A stretch of DNA of 64,000 bases from Amycolatopsis azurea DSM 43854 (GCF_001995215.1 NZ_MUXN01000014.1:118926-182925); one strand, 5' to 3'; numbered from the stretch's first letter, positions 15,178-24,522 are shown. Notes: a model not told the origin generated them from the sequence alone. Numbers and translations: made by a program.

Positions 15178-17793
15178 TCAGGTCAGCAGGGTCAGGACGG
15201 TCTCGGAGTGGCGTCCTGGCGAACGCGCCGTGCGGGCCTGCAGCCACGCCTCCAGGCGGTCCTCGGGCAGCGGCCGCGAGATGAGGTAGCCCTGCGCCAC
15301 GTCACAACCCATCGCTTCGAGCTGATCCCGCGCGACGTCCTCCTCGACACCCTCCGCCACGACCGTGAGGCCGAGCGAGTGGCCCAGCTCGACGATGGAG
15401 CGCACGACGGCGAGGTCCCCGAGATCGGTGCCCATGCCGAGGACGAAGCTCTTGTCGATCTTGACCTGGTCGACCGGGAGCTGCCGCAGGTAGGCCAGCG
15501 ACGAGTAGCCGGTGCCGAAGTCGTCGACGGCGAGCACGATGCCCAGCGAGTGCAGTTCCCGCAGGATCGGCAGCGCCTTCTGCGGGTCGGACATCACACC
15601 GGATTCGGTCAGCTCGAACGTGAGCAGCTCGGGCGGGATGCCGAAGCGGTCGAGTTCGCGTGCGACCTTCGTCGGGAAGTCCTCGTCGGCGAGGTTACGG
15701 ACCGAGAGGTTCACCGCGGCGGAGATCCGCAGGCCTTCGTCGAGCCACTTCCGCACCCGCTTCAAGGATTCTTCGAGCACGAAGGACGTCAGGACGCCGA
15801 TGAGGCCTGCCGCCTCGATCGCCGGGACGAACTCGTCCGGGCCGAGCCTGCCGAACTCCGGATGCACCCAGCGCACCAGCGCCTCGACGCCCTGGATCTG
15901 CCGGTTCGGCAAGGTGATCTTCGGCTGATAGTGGACGCTCAGCTGGCCTTCTTCCAGCGACTGCCGGAACTGCGTGACCATCTGGAACCGGCGCATGAAG
16001 ATCTGGCCCATACTGGCCATGTAGCCGCGGACCTCTTCGCCGCCCTTGGTCGCCCGGACGGCGACGTCGGCGCGTTGCAGAAGCCCGTCGACGTCGACCT
16101 GCTCGTCGTCTTCGGCCGAGGACGTGGCGTAGCCGATCATCGCGTTGGCTTCGACGGAGAGCCGGTCCACCGGATACGGGGCGACGAGTTCCGCGCGGAG
16201 CAGTTCCGCGGCGGCCTGGGCGCGTTCCGGCGCGCAGCCGACGAGGAGCGCCGCGAAGGACGCGCCTTCGAGTCTGGCGAGCGGGACGTCGGGGCCGAGC
16301 GCGTCACGGATGCGCCGTCCGGCGGCGATGACCATCCGGTCGGCCCACACGTAACCGAGGGCGTCGCTGACGGTGGAGAAGACGTCGAGATCGACCCGCA
16401 GCACGACCGCGTCGACCTGTTCCCGCAACGGTTCCTTGGCGACCTGGCGGAAGCCCGGGCGGTTGAGCAGGCCGGTCAGCGGATCGTGGTAGGCGTCGTG
16501 GCGCAGGGTCGCGAGCAGGCGCCGGTTGTCGAGCGACGTCGCGAGGTGGCTGGCCATCGTGCCGAGCAGCTGGACGTCGTACTTGCCGAAACCGCGCCAG
16601 CGGGACAGCCTGTCGTGCGCTTCGACGACGCCGAGGAGCTGGTTCGCACTGCGCAGCGGGACGACCAGCGCCTCCTGCGCGCCGCGGTCGAGCAACGCGG
16701 AGCGGACGTCGGGATTCGCTTCGGTGATCCGGAAATGCCGGACATGCGCGCCAGGCAGGCGCAGCAGCGGGTCGTCGGCGGCCGGGTCGACGGGCGGCAG
16801 TTCGTCACCCGCGACGACCATGCGCATGGTGTCCTTGGGTTCCAGCCGCAGCCTGAGCACGACACGGCCGGCGGCCAGCTGGTCCTTGATGCGTTCGGCG
16901 ATGGTCGCCCACTCGCGGACGTCGACGCCGCCGACGAGCTCGTCGGCGCGTCCGGCGGGACGTGCGGCGGCCTGCTGACCGGATCGCGCGACCATCAGGC
17001 TGACGTCGGACAGCGCTTCCATGTCGCGCTGTTCACGAAGCAGATCGGAGTACGCCCAGTACAGCGCAGTGAGGCCGAGGAAGACGGCCAGCACGAGCGG
17101 CCAGGCCTTCGGCGTACCGGAAATGACCAAATAACCGGAAAGACCGACCGAGGCGTTGACGAATCCGACGACGAGGATGCGGCCGGTCAGCCGGATCGCG
17201 GTGCTGACCCGCATGCGGCGGCGCAGCACCCGGACGGCGGCGAGCGCGAGCAGCGTGCTGACCAGCGGCGCGGTCAAAGTGCCTGCCAGCGCGGCGATCC
17301 AGGTCATCGAGTGGGCGCCGGAGGCCTGTTTCACCAGTCCCGCCACGGCGAACGCGCCGGTGATCTCCAGCAGGAAGGCGCCGGCGTTGTAGAGGACACG
17401 GCCCGCGACCTTGCGGGCCAACAGGGTTCCGATGCCCGCCGCGAGATGCGCGGCGAGGACGACTTCGAAGGGGGCGACGAAGAATCCGATGACCAGCGGG
17501 ATCTCGGTGAACGAGATCGTCCAGGAGATGCCGCTGCGGACGTCGACGTTGATCCCGAGCTGTTCGGCGAGAAGGAACGCGAGCGCGAGGATCGGCCCGA
17601 TCCACAACAGGTCGTCCGAGGCCTCGAAGTCCAGCCAGAGGCTGACCGCGGCCGCGGCGGCGATGCCCATGGTGAGTACCGCGAAGGTGTAGACGCGGAA
17701 CCGTCGCTCGTCGGTACGAGCCTCCGTAACGGCGCCTCCCTTGCCCGCTGCCGTCTGTGCGGCGCTCCCGGGCCTGCCGTTCGTGTCCGGCAT
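15178..17793 (-). CDS. Membrane GAF-GGDEF-EAL protein, probable c-di-GMP phosphodiesterase
   Basis: 871 residues. About residues 30-260 form a membrane region with some eight hydrophobic helices. A GAF-like domain follows (270-430), then a GGDEF domain (435-595) whose active-site motif reads EGASF, so cyclase activity is probably lost. The EAL domain (615-860) looks complete: EALVRW, NLSVRNL, FELTESG, DDFGTGYSSL, KIDKSFV, VAEGVE, QGYL. It should hydrolyse c-di-GMP at the membrane, possibly with GTP-sensing by the dead GGDEF domain. No partner gene adjacent. Start ATG 17793; upstream 280 bp is free of genes. Confidence 0.93.
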   Translation of the reverse strand: MPDTNGRPGSAAQTAAGKGGAVTEARTDERRFRVYTFAVLTMGIAAAAAVSLWLDFEASDDLLWIGPILALAFLLAEQLGINVDVRSGISWTISFTEIPLVIGFFVAPFEVVLAAHLAAGIGTLLARKVAGRVLYNAGAFLLEITGAFAVAGLVKQASGAHSMTWIAALAGTLTAPLVSTLLALAAVRVLRRRMRVSTAIRLTGRILVVGFVNASVGLSGYLVISGTPKAWPLVLAVFLGLTALYWAYSDLLREQRDMEALSDVSLMVARSGQQAAARPAGRADELVGGVDVREWATIAERIKDQLAAGRVVLRLRLEPKDTMRMVVAGDELPPVDPAADDPLLRLPGAHVRHFRITEANPDVRSALLDRGAQEALVVPLRSANQLLGVVEAHDRLSRWRGFGKYDVQLLGTMASHLATSLDNRRLLATLRHDAYHDPLTGLLNRPGFRQVAKEPLREQVDAVVLRVDLDVFSTVSDALGYVWADRMVIAAGRRIRDALGPDVPLARLEGASFAALLVGCAPERAQAAAELLRAELVAPYPVDRLSVEANAMIGYATSSAEDDEQVDVDGLLQRADVAVRATKGGEEVRGYMASMGQIFMRRFQMVTQFRQSLEEGQLSVHYQPKITLPNRQIQGVEALVRWVHPEFGRLGPDEFVPAIEAAGLIGVLTSFVLEESLKRVRKWLDEGLRISAAVNLSVRNLADEDFPTKVARELDRFGIPPELLTFELTESGVMSDPQKALPILRELHSLGIVLAVDDFGTGYSSLAYLRQLPVDQVKIDKSFVLGMGTDLGDLAVVRSIVELGHSLGLTVVAEGVEEDVARDQLEAMGCDVAQGYLISRPLPEDRLEAWLQARTARSPGRHSETVLTLLT

Positions 17794-18073
17794 CCGACCT
17801 TCCTTCCCGGCTGCCCAACCGGTCCTGTCCTACCGCGACCTCGGGGACGAGGGCAATACAGTACCCCGGAGGGCGTACCCAAGTCCCATTCGAGACAGTA
17901 TGAGATCACCCCAGGGTTAACAATGGGCGCGTCGCGCTGACCTGCGTGGACCAAGGGGTGAAATGGGAGCGATATTCGCGTTCCTTCCGACTACCGGAAG
18001 TCACCTGGCGCCACGGTCAAGCCAATCTCGTGAAGTTCCCGTCGGACCCGCCAGTAGGGGCTTGAATAGTCCT
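17794..18073. other. Divergent intergenic region
   Basis: 280 bp between the EAL-protein gene (-) and the GNAT gene (+). It must hold both promoters; I see TATGAG near 17900 and no clear hexamer pair or operator. Confidence 0.5.
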
Positions 18074-19012
18074 ATGAATAGCCACGCCATCGCCGCCGGG
18101 CATGCCGAGCGGCTCGCCACCGTGGACGCCCTGCTCCCTGAAATGCCTGCACTGGAGCCTGTCGAGGGCTCCGTGTCACTCTCCGCGACAGCGGGCGACT
18201 CGGCCGCCGCCGGATTGTCGGTACGGACTGAAGCGGGCCCCGATTCTGTTGACTCTCCGTGGCGGGCCCTCGTCGAGCATCGCCTCGAAGCGCGGCTCAC
18301 CGGACCTCGCCCGGAAGCGGCTCTCGACGCATTACTCACCCGATGGGATGAACATCTGAAGGCGGTCGCCCCACCCGGTGATGTCGAAACGGCGGCGACC
18401 GTGGTGCGGCCCAGCCGGGATTCGCCCGGCTCGGCCGAATTGCTGCGCCGCGGATTCGCTCCGGTGCTGGTGATCGCGGTCCGCCCGGCCGACCGGCTCG
18501 CCGTGACGGGGCCGCCCGCCACACCCGGCGTGCACATCCGGCCCGCCGAAGCCGATGATCTGGAAACCGCAGTCGGGCTCGAGCTGGAATTGCAGCGTTA
18601 TGACGCGCAGTTCGGTTCCGTCACTTTGCGCGAGGGCGCGGAGGAAGCGATCACCGCGCATCTGTCGAAAGAGCTGAAGCGGGAAAACCCGACGTTGTGG
18701 ATCGCCGAGCTGTACGGGCGGCCGCTGGGCATGGTGCGGGTGCAGTTCCCCGGCGAGACGGCGTGGATCGGCGGCCGGGTCGCGGCCGAGAAGGTCGGGT
18801 ACCTGTCGTCGCTGGCGGTGGCCGAACCGGCGCGGTCGAGCGGGGTCGGGTCGGCGCTCGCCGCGCACGCGCACCAGATCTTCGACGAATGCGGGACCGA
18901 AGCCGTGCTGCTGCACCACGCGCTGGCGAATCCGCGGTCGACTCCGTTCTGGTACGCGCAGGGCTATCGGCCGCTCTGGACGTATTGGCAGCGGCGGCCG
19001 GCGGTGTACTGA
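18074..19012 (+). CDS. GNAT-family N-acetyltransferase
   Basis: 312 residues from ATG 18074 (MNSHAIAAGHAERL); the frame is open 37 codons further but that part looks non-coding. The C-terminal half is a GNAT domain: acetyl-CoA-binding VGYLSSLAVAEPARSSGVGSALAAHAHQIF, and the following strand-helix VLLHHALANPRSTPFWYAQGYRP. The N-terminal half (about 150 residues) resembles a second, weaker acetyltransferase-like fold with no acetyl-CoA motif. Substrate unknown. The next gene starts 38 bp downstream, so they may be co-transcribed. Confidence 0.85.
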   Translation: MNSHAIAAGHAERLATVDALLPEMPALEPVEGSVSLSATAGDSAAAGLSVRTEAGPDSVDSPWRALVEHRLEARLTGPRPEAALDALLTRWDEHLKAVAPPGDVETAATVVRPSRDSPGSAELLRRGFAPVLVIAVRPADRLAVTGPPATPGVHIRPAEADDLETAVGLELELQRYDAQFGSVTLREGAEEAITAHLSKELKRENPTLWIAELYGRPLGMVRVQFPGETAWIGGRVAAEKVGYLSSLAVAEPARSSGVGSALAAHAHQIFDECGTEAVLLHHALANPRSTPFWYAQGYRPLWTYWQRRPAVY

Positions 19013-19050
19013 TCCCGATAGGCTCTTTTCGGGAGAGCAGGGGGTTTTCT

Positions 19051-19899
19051 GTGACCAGGGACGATGACGCGGCCCCGGTGGCACCGACCGGGGTCGACAC
19101 CGAAAAGCCGTCCGCCGCGAGGATCTACGACTGGTTCCTCGGCGGGACCCACAACTGGGCGGTCGACCGCGAGTTCGCGCGGCGGCTGGAACGGCAGTGG
19201 CGCTGGGTGAAGCCGGGCGCGCAACACAATCGCGAGTTCATGAACCGGGTCGTGCGCGCGGCGCTCGACGCCGGGATCCGGCAGTTCCTCGATCTGGGTT
19301 CCGGCGTCCCGACCGCCGGGAACGTGCACGAGATCGTCCAGGAAGAACTGGAGCCGGGCGATGAGGCGAAGGTCGTGTACGTCGACTACGAGCCGGTGGC
19401 GGTGGCGCACGCGGAGCTGATCCTCGAGCGGCACGAGGCGACCGACTGGGCCGGGATCGTCCAGGCCGACATGCGGCGGCCGAAGGACGTCCTGCGGCAT
19501 CCGGAGACGCGGCGGCTGATCGACTTCTCGCAACCCGTCTGCCTGATGATGATGGCCGTGCTGCATTTCGCCGGGCCGCACGACGATCCGCCCGCGCTGG
19601 TCGCGACCTACCGGAACGCGCTGGCGCCGGGAAGCTGGCTGGGGCTTTCGCACATGAGCTTCGGCGGCCAGACGGGCGAGGACGCCGACGGGCTGCGCTG
19701 GATGGTCGAGCAGTACCGGAAGACGAGCAACCCGGTGTGGATGCGGGACCGCGAAGAGATCGAGCCACTCTTCGGGGACTGGCCGCTGATGGAGCCAGGG
19801 CTCGTTCACCTGCCCGAGTGGCGGCCGACGCGGGAGCTGCGGCGGGACGAGGAAGGCGCCCGGCCGTTCGCCTGGTGCGGTGTCGCCACCCACCCCTGA
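19051..19899 (+). CDS. SAM-dependent methyltransferase, DUF574 (Methyltransf_19) family
   Basis: 282 residues from GTG 19051. Family hallmarks are clear: ARIYDWFLGGTHNWAVDREFARRL at the N-terminus, the SAM motif FLDLGSGVPTAGNVHEI, and YVDYEPVAVAHAELIL. This family is strongly expanded in actinomycetes; most members have no known substrate. It follows the GNAT gene with a short gap and ends just before the palindrome at 19948. Confidence 0.93.
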   Translation: MTRDDDAAPVAPTGVDTEKPSAARIYDWFLGGTHNWAVDREFARRLERQWRWVKPGAQHNREFMNRVVRAALDAGIRQFLDLGSGVPTAGNVHEIVQEELEPGDEAKVVYVDYEPVAVAHAELILERHEATDWAGIVQADMRRPKDVLRHPETRRLIDFSQPVCLMMMAVLHFAGPHDDPPALVATYRNALAPGSWLGLSHMSFGGQTGEDADGLRWMVEQYRKTSNPVWMRDREEIEPLFGDWPLMEPGLVHLPEWRPTRELRRDEEGARPFAWCGVATHP

Positions 19900-19924
19900 C
19901 GCCCGTCCACCCCTCTTTAGACAT

Positions 19925-19991
19925 CCGACCTCTGGCCCCGTCGCGTCGCGTTTAGCCCGCTAAACGCGACGCGTTGGGGCGCGGAGGTCGG
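19925..19991. repeat. Dispersed palindrome (perfect copy) inside a larger hairpin
   Basis: The core 20-mer at 19948-19967 is perfect and extends to 15-bp arms (19942-19973). It is nested in an outer inverted repeat (GCCCC/GGGGC; CCGACCTC 19925-19932 with GAGGTCGG 19984-19991). It could end transcription of the methyltransferase gene upstream of lon. Confidence 0.85.
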
Positions 19992-20049
19992 AGGGGTGGG
20001 TGATCGCTGACGGCGAACGCGGAAAGGAAACAAACGGGTCGATCGGAGA

Positions 20050-20070
20050 GTTGAGCTAGGCAGACTCAAC
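20050..20070. promoter_or_regulatory. HAIR-like HspR operator upstream of lon
   Basis: GTTGAGC-N7-ACTCAAC, 19 bp before the lon ATG. It matches the HspR inverted repeat (CTTGAGT-N7-ACTCAAG) in spacing and in 10 of 14 arm bases, which would place lon under HspR heat-shock repression. Confidence 0.7.
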
Positions 20071-20088
20071 TAACCGAGGAGTGCACAG

Positions 20089-22491
20089 ATGACCGACAAC
20101 CGCCTCCTGCCCGTCCTCCCGCTCGATGACGACGTCGTGCTGCCGGGCATGATCGTCCCGCTCGACCTCGCCGACACGGAGACGCGCGCCGCGGTGGAGT
20201 CCGCCCAGGCCAACACGCCTGCCCAGGCTTCCTTCCCGGGAATCCGGTCCGGCGCAGGCGCCAAGGCCGAAGTGCTGATCGTCCCCCGCGTCCACGGCGA
20301 GTACGCCGAACTCGGCACCATCGCGACCGTCGAGCGCATCGGCCGCGTGCCCGGCGGCAAGACCGCGGTGCTGCTGCGCGGCACCCGCCGCGCCGTCGTC
20401 GGCCGCATCGCCGACGGCCCCGGCGCCGCCCGCTGGGTCCACGCCGAGGTCGCCACCGAGACCACCGACGACGACTCCGCGAAGCTCGCGTCCGAGTACA
20501 AGAGCGTCGTCCTCGCGATCCTCCAGCAGCGTGGCGGCTGGCAGATGATCGACGCCGTCCAGGAGGTCGAGGACCCGTCCGCGCTCGCCGACCTCGCGGG
20601 CAACTCGTCGTACCTGAACACCGAGCAGAAGCTCGAACTGCTCTCCGCGCTCGACGTTTCGGCACGGCTCGAAAAGGCCCTCGAATGGAGCCGCGAGCAG
20701 CTGGCCGAGCTCGAGGTCACCGACACGATCCGCAAGGACGTCCAGGAGGGCATGGAGAAGCAGCAGAAGGAGTTCCTGCTGCGCCGCCAGCTCGAAGCGA
20801 TCCGCAAGGAGCTGGGCGAACTCGACGGCACCGCCAACGACGACGACTACCGCGCCCGGGTCGAGGCCGCCGAACTGCCGGACGCGGTCAAGAAGGCCAC
20901 ACTGTCCGAAGTGGACAAACTGGAGCGGACCTCGGACCAGTCCCCCGAGGGCGGCTGGATCCGCACGTGGCTGGACACCGTCCTCGAACTGCCGTGGAAC
21001 GAGCGCACCACCGACGTCCACGACATCGCCGCCGCGCGCGACATCCTCGACGCCGATCACGCCGGTCTCGACGACGTGAAGGAACGCATCATCGAGTACC
21101 TGGCCGTGCGCAAGCGCCGCGCGGAGTCGGGCCTCGGCCCGGTCGGCGGACGGCGTTCGGGCGCGGTGCTCGCGCTCGCCGGTCCTCCCGGGGTCGGCAA
21201 GACCTCGCTGGGCGAGTCCGTGGCGAAGGCGATGGGGCGCAAGTTCGTCCGGGTCGCGCTCGGCGGCATCCGCGACGAGGCCGAGATCCGCGGGCACCGC
21301 CGCACCTACGTCGGCGCGCTGCCCGGCCGGATCGTCCGCGCCATCAAGGAAGCGGGCTCGATGAACCCGGTCGTGCTGCTCGACGAGATCGACAAGGTCG
21401 GCGCCGACTACCGGGGCGACCCGACGGCCGCGCTGCTGGAGGTGCTGGACCCGGAGCAGAACCACACGTTCCGCGACCACTACCTCGAAGTCGAGCTGGA
21501 CCTGTCCGACGTCGTGTTCCTCGCGACGGCGAACGCGCTCGAAACCATCCCCGGCCCGCTTCTGGACCGGATGGAGCTGGTCACCCTCGACGGCTACACC
21601 GAGCACGAGAAGGTCACCATCGCCCGCGACCACCTGCTCCCCCGCGAGCTGGACCGCGCGGGCCTCGGCAAGGACGACGTCACGCTGACCGACGGCGCGT
21701 TCAGCCGCATCGCCGCCGAGTACACGCGGGAGGCCGGGGTGCGCAACGCGAACCGGACCATCGCGAAGGTGCTGCGCAAGGTGGCGACCAAGGTCGCGCT
21801 GGACGAGGTCGAGCTGCCGCTGACGATCGACGCCGACGGGCTCGAAACTTACCTCGGCCGCCCGCGGCACCTGCCGGAGTCCTCGCTGCCCGCGTCGACC
21901 CAGCGCACGTCGACGCCGGGGGTGGCGACCGGTCTCGCGGTGACCGGCGCCGGCGGTGACGTCCTCTACATCGAGGCGTCGCTGGCGGATCCGGAATCCG
22001 GTTCGACCGGGCTGGCCCTGACCGGTCAGCTGGGCGACGTGATGAAGGAGTCGGCGCAGATCGCGCTGTCGTACCTGCGTTCGCACGGCGCGGAGCTGGA
22101 ACTCCCGGTCGGCGACCTGAAGGACCGCGGCATCCACGTGCACGTCCCCGCGGGCGCGGTGCCCAAGGACGGGCCGAGCGCCGGGATCACGATGACCACC
22201 GCGCTGGCGTCCCTGCTTTCGGGCCGGGTCGTGAAGTCGGACGTCGCGATGACCGGTGAGGTGTCGCTGACCGGCCGTGTGCTGCCGATCGGCGGGGTCA
22301 AGCAGAAGCTGCTGGCCGCGCACCGGGCCGGGATGAAGACGGTGATCATCCCGCAGCGCAACGAGCCGGACCTCGACGACGTCCCGGCCGAAGTGCTGGC
22401 ACAGCTGGACGTCCACGCCGTCGCGAACGTCCGCGAAGTGCTGGACCTCGCGCTGGCCCCGGCGTCCACCCCGGTCGCCCAGGCGGCGTAA
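20089..22491 (+). CDS. lon: ATP-dependent protease Lon
   Basis: 800 residues: N-terminal substrate-binding domain (LPVLPLDDDVVLPGMIVPL), AAA+ domain with Walker A GPPGVGKTS (residues 365-373) and Walker B VVLLDEIDKVG, and the C-terminal protease with catalytic Ser697 in PKDGPSAGIT and Lys740 in GGVKQKLLAA, 43 residues apart as in E. coli. It degrades misfolded and regulatory proteins. GAGGA precedes the ATG. A HAIR-like box sits just upstream, so heat-shock control by HspR is likely. Confidence 0.97.
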   Translation: MTDNRLLPVLPLDDDVVLPGMIVPLDLADTETRAAVESAQANTPAQASFPGIRSGAGAKAEVLIVPRVHGEYAELGTIATVERIGRVPGGKTAVLLRGTRRAVVGRIADGPGAARWVHAEVATETTDDDSAKLASEYKSVVLAILQQRGGWQMIDAVQEVEDPSALADLAGNSSYLNTEQKLELLSALDVSARLEKALEWSREQLAELEVTDTIRKDVQEGMEKQQKEFLLRRQLEAIRKELGELDGTANDDDYRARVEAAELPDAVKKATLSEVDKLERTSDQSPEGGWIRTWLDTVLELPWNERTTDVHDIAAARDILDADHAGLDDVKERIIEYLAVRKRRAESGLGPVGGRRSGAVLALAGPPGVGKTSLGESVAKAMGRKFVRVALGGIRDEAEIRGHRRTYVGALPGRIVRAIKEAGSMNPVVLLDEIDKVGADYRGDPTAALLEVLDPEQNHTFRDHYLEVELDLSDVVFLATANALETIPGPLLDRMELVTLDGYTEHEKVTIARDHLLPRELDRAGLGKDDVTLTDGAFSRIAAEYTREAGVRNANRTIAKVLRKVATKVALDEVELPLTIDADGLETYLGRPRHLPESSLPASTQRTSTPGVATGLAVTGAGGDVLYIEASLADPESGSTGLALTGQLGDVMKESAQIALSYLRSHGAELELPVGDLKDRGIHVHVPAGAVPKDGPSAGITMTTALASLLSGRVVKSDVAMTGEVSLTGRVLPIGGVKQKLLAAHRAGMKTVIIPQRNEPDLDDVPAEVLAQLDVHAVANVREVLDLALAPASTPVAQAA

Positions 22492-22501
22492 CGGCTCGAA
22501 C

Positions 22502-22539
22502 CGAAAGCCCCGGATCCCGGCCAGGATCCGGGGCTTTCG
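22502..22539 (+). terminator. Intrinsic-type terminator after lon
   Basis: 16-bp perfect stem CGAAAGCCCCGGATCC/GGATCCGGGGCTTTCG around CGGCCA, 10 bp past the lon stop. Confidence 0.85.
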
Positions 22540-22659
22540 CCGTCGAAACCCGGACGAACCCGGACATTAAACATCCTTAAACTCCCTATCACGATTTGAT
22601 AACGTGTATTCCGTGCCATCCACCCGGATGCCGCCACTGAGCCTTGAGAGGGCAAGGTC

Positions 22660-22857
22660 ATGAGTCACGGAATCCTGCCGCCCCTGCGGCCGAGGCGAAG
22701 CTGCGTTTCGGCCGGTCAGATCGTTTGCCTGAGCATTCTCACCGTATTCGTCACGGCGCTGACCTTCGCCGGTACGAGTGCGCCGATCGCGGCAGGGGTC
22801 GCGATCACTTTGCTCGGCGCCGTCCTCCGCCCGGCACCCGCGCGGGCACGCCGATGA
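22660..22857 (+). CDS. Small membrane protein, function unknown
   Basis: 65 residues: a basic N-terminus (LRPRRSC), two closely spaced hydrophobic stretches (IVCLSILTVFVTALTFAG and APIAAGVAITLLGAVL) and a basic tail. It probably forms a two-helix hairpin in the membrane. Its TGA overlaps the ATG of the next gene (ATGA), which supports it being translated. It is first of a three-gene operon with a HTH protein and a PhoX-type protein. An A/T-rich stretch with TAAACATCCTTAAAC and GATAAC just upstream (22566-22600) may be the promoter. Confidence 0.65.
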   Translation: MSHGILPPLRPRRSCVSAGQIVCLSILTVFVTALTFAGTSAPIAAGVAITLLGAVLRPAPARARR

Positions 22858-23360
22858 ACACCACTCTCACCACGGAATCGGAATTCATGGCGCGGCTGCG
22901 GGAACTCCGTGACCGAAGCGGCCTCAGCATCCGCGCGCTGGCCGCCGCGACCGGCCAATCCCGCAGCACCCTGGCCGACACCTTGGCCCGGAACACCTTG
23001 CCGGGCAACGAAAATCAGATGCGTACCCTATTGCGCGCCCTGCTTCGGGCAGTACCGGGAGAGCCCGCGCTCGACGAGTATCTCGCCGACTGGCGTCACC
23101 TGATCGGACGTCGTCACCACCGAAATGGCGGATGCGCGCCGCTCGACCGGATACTCGTCGCCTTGGAAATCGCCGAACAGCGCGGAGGCGCCGAAGCACC
23201 AGGCCTTCGCAAGGCGAGGGAAATCGTGCTGAGCGAGGCTTCCCTACGAAAGTTCTCTCCTCCCGGTGAATACGCCGCGAATTCACCTGGAAGTCCCGTT
23301 TCATCCGTAACCTCCCCTCCGCTCCTTCCCGCACCACCACATCAGCGGAGGCACGAGTGA
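22854..23360 (+). CDS. Helix-turn-helix (XRE-like) protein
   Basis: 168 residues from ATG 22854. The first 75 residues form an XRE-type HTH: FMARLRELRDRSGLSIRALAAATGQSRSTLADTLARNTLP. Similar domains in actinomycetes head many regulators and signalling proteins. The C-terminal half is polar and ends in a Pro/Ser-rich tail. It overlaps the small membrane protein gene by ATGA and the PhoX-type gene by GTGA. It may control this operon or act on a partner bound to its tail; neither can be shown. Confidence 0.85.
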   Translation: MNTTLTTESEFMARLRELRDRSGLSIRALAAATGQSRSTLADTLARNTLPGNENQMRTLLRALLRAVPGEPALDEYLADWRHLIGRRHHRNGGCAPLDRILVALEIAEQRGGAEAPGLRKAREIVLSEASLRKFSPPGEYAANSPGSPVSSVTSPPLLPAPPHQRRHE

Positions 23361-24517
23361 AGCGACGGAATTTCCTGCGCGCGGCCGTGGTCGGCGCCGG
23401 CGTCACAGCGTTCGGAAACAGGCTCTCGGGGGCCGCACTGGCGGCGCCCGCGCAGAACGGACCCAGCCCGTACGGCGCGCTCCAGGCCGCCGACGCGAAC
23501 GGGATCCAGCTGCCCGCGGGATTCACCAGCCGCGTCATCGCACGATCCGGCCAGAAGGTCGCGAGCACCGGTTACACCTGGCACAGCGCGCCGGACGGCG
23601 GCGCGGTGTTCGCCGACGGTGGCGGCTGGATCTACGTGTCGAACTCGGAGATCACGCCCGGCGGCGGAGCGAGCGCGGTCAAGTTCGACGCGAGCGGGAA
23701 CATCACCGGCGCCCACCGTGTCCTGGCGAACACCCGCCAGAACTGCGCGGGCGGCAAGACTCCTTGGAACACCTGGCTCTCCTGTGAGGAGATCGATCTC
23801 GGCTTCGTCTACGAATGCCAGCCGAACGGCCCCGCCTCGGCCGCCGTCCAGCGGCCCGCGATGGGGAAGTTCAAGCACGAGGCCGCGGCGGCCGACCCGG
23901 TGCGCAAGGTCGTCTACCTGACCGAGGACACCACGGACGGCTGCCTTTACCGCTTCGTCCCGACGACCTGGGGTGACCTTTCCGCCGGGACGCTGCAAGT
24001 GCTGAAGGCGGGCACGGCGACGTCGGGCAGCTTCACCTGGGCGAACGTGCCCGACCCGGACGGCTCCCCCACCGCCACGCGCAACCAGGTGTCCGGTGCG
24101 AAGCGGTTCAACGGCGGCGAAGGCCTGCACTACGCCAACGACACCGCATGGTTCACCACGAAGGGCGACAACCGCGTCTGGCAGCTCAATCTGACGAGCA
24201 GCACCTACGAACTGGCCTACGACGACTCGCTGGTCAGCCCCGGTTCGGCGCCGCTGACCGGCGTCGACAACGTCACCGGGTCCTCGTCGGGTGACCTGTA
24301 CGTCGCCGAAGACGGCGGCAACATGGAGATCTGCGTCATCACGCCGAACGACATCGTGGCGCCCTTCCTGCGGATCACCGGCCAGAGCTCGTCGGAGATC
24401 TGTGGTCCCGCGTTCACGCCGGCGGGGAATCGGCTGTACTTCTCGTCGCAACGCGGCACCTCCGGTTCGTCGTCCGGCGGGATCACTTATGAGGTGACCG
24501 GTCCCTTCCGGTCCTGA
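23357..24517 (+). CDS. Tat-exported PhoX-family (DUF839) protein
   Basis: 386 residues from GTG 23357. The signal peptide begins MKRRNFLRAAVVGAGVTAFG, a twin-arginine motif, and ends near ALAAPAQ. The mature part has PhoX-type beta-propeller segments: NSEITPGGGASAVKFD, CAGGKTPWNTWLSCEE, KFKHEAAAADP, VYLTEDTTDGCLYRFVP and GDLYVAEDGGNMEICV. PhoX enzymes are Ca/Fe-dependent alkaline phosphatases; whether this smaller member is an active phosphatase is uncertain. Last gene of its operon, ending in a terminator hairpin. Confidence 0.88.
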   Translation: MKRRNFLRAAVVGAGVTAFGNRLSGAALAAPAQNGPSPYGALQAADANGIQLPAGFTSRVIARSGQKVASTGYTWHSAPDGGAVFADGGGWIYVSNSEITPGGGASAVKFDASGNITGAHRVLANTRQNCAGGKTPWNTWLSCEEIDLGFVYECQPNGPASAAVQRPAMGKFKHEAAAADPVRKVVYLTEDTTDGCLYRFVPTTWGDLSAGTLQVLKAGTATSGSFTWANVPDPDGSPTATRNQVSGAKRFNGGEGLHYANDTAWFTTKGDNRVWQLNLTSSTYELAYDDSLVSPGSAPLTGVDNVTGSSSGDLYVAEDGGNMEICVITPNDIVAPFLRITGQSSSEICGPAFTPAGNRLYFSSQRGTSGSSSGGITYEVTGPFRS

Positions 24518-24522
24518 TGCGA

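Noticed and set aside
15100..17940. Long plus-strand open frame of 946 codons opposite the EAL protein gene
   Set aside because: It mirrors the minus-strand gene in a G+C-rich genome; its product is Arg/Asp/Glu-rich with no fold-like pattern, while the minus strand has complete conserved motifs.
17963..18073. N-terminal extension of the GNAT gene at 18074
   Set aside because: The extra 37 codons lack ribosome site and conserved character; the ATG at 18074 is adequate.
20056..22416. Minus-strand open frame of 786 codons opposite lon
   Set aside because: Antisense shadow of lon; low-complexity product and no ribosome site.
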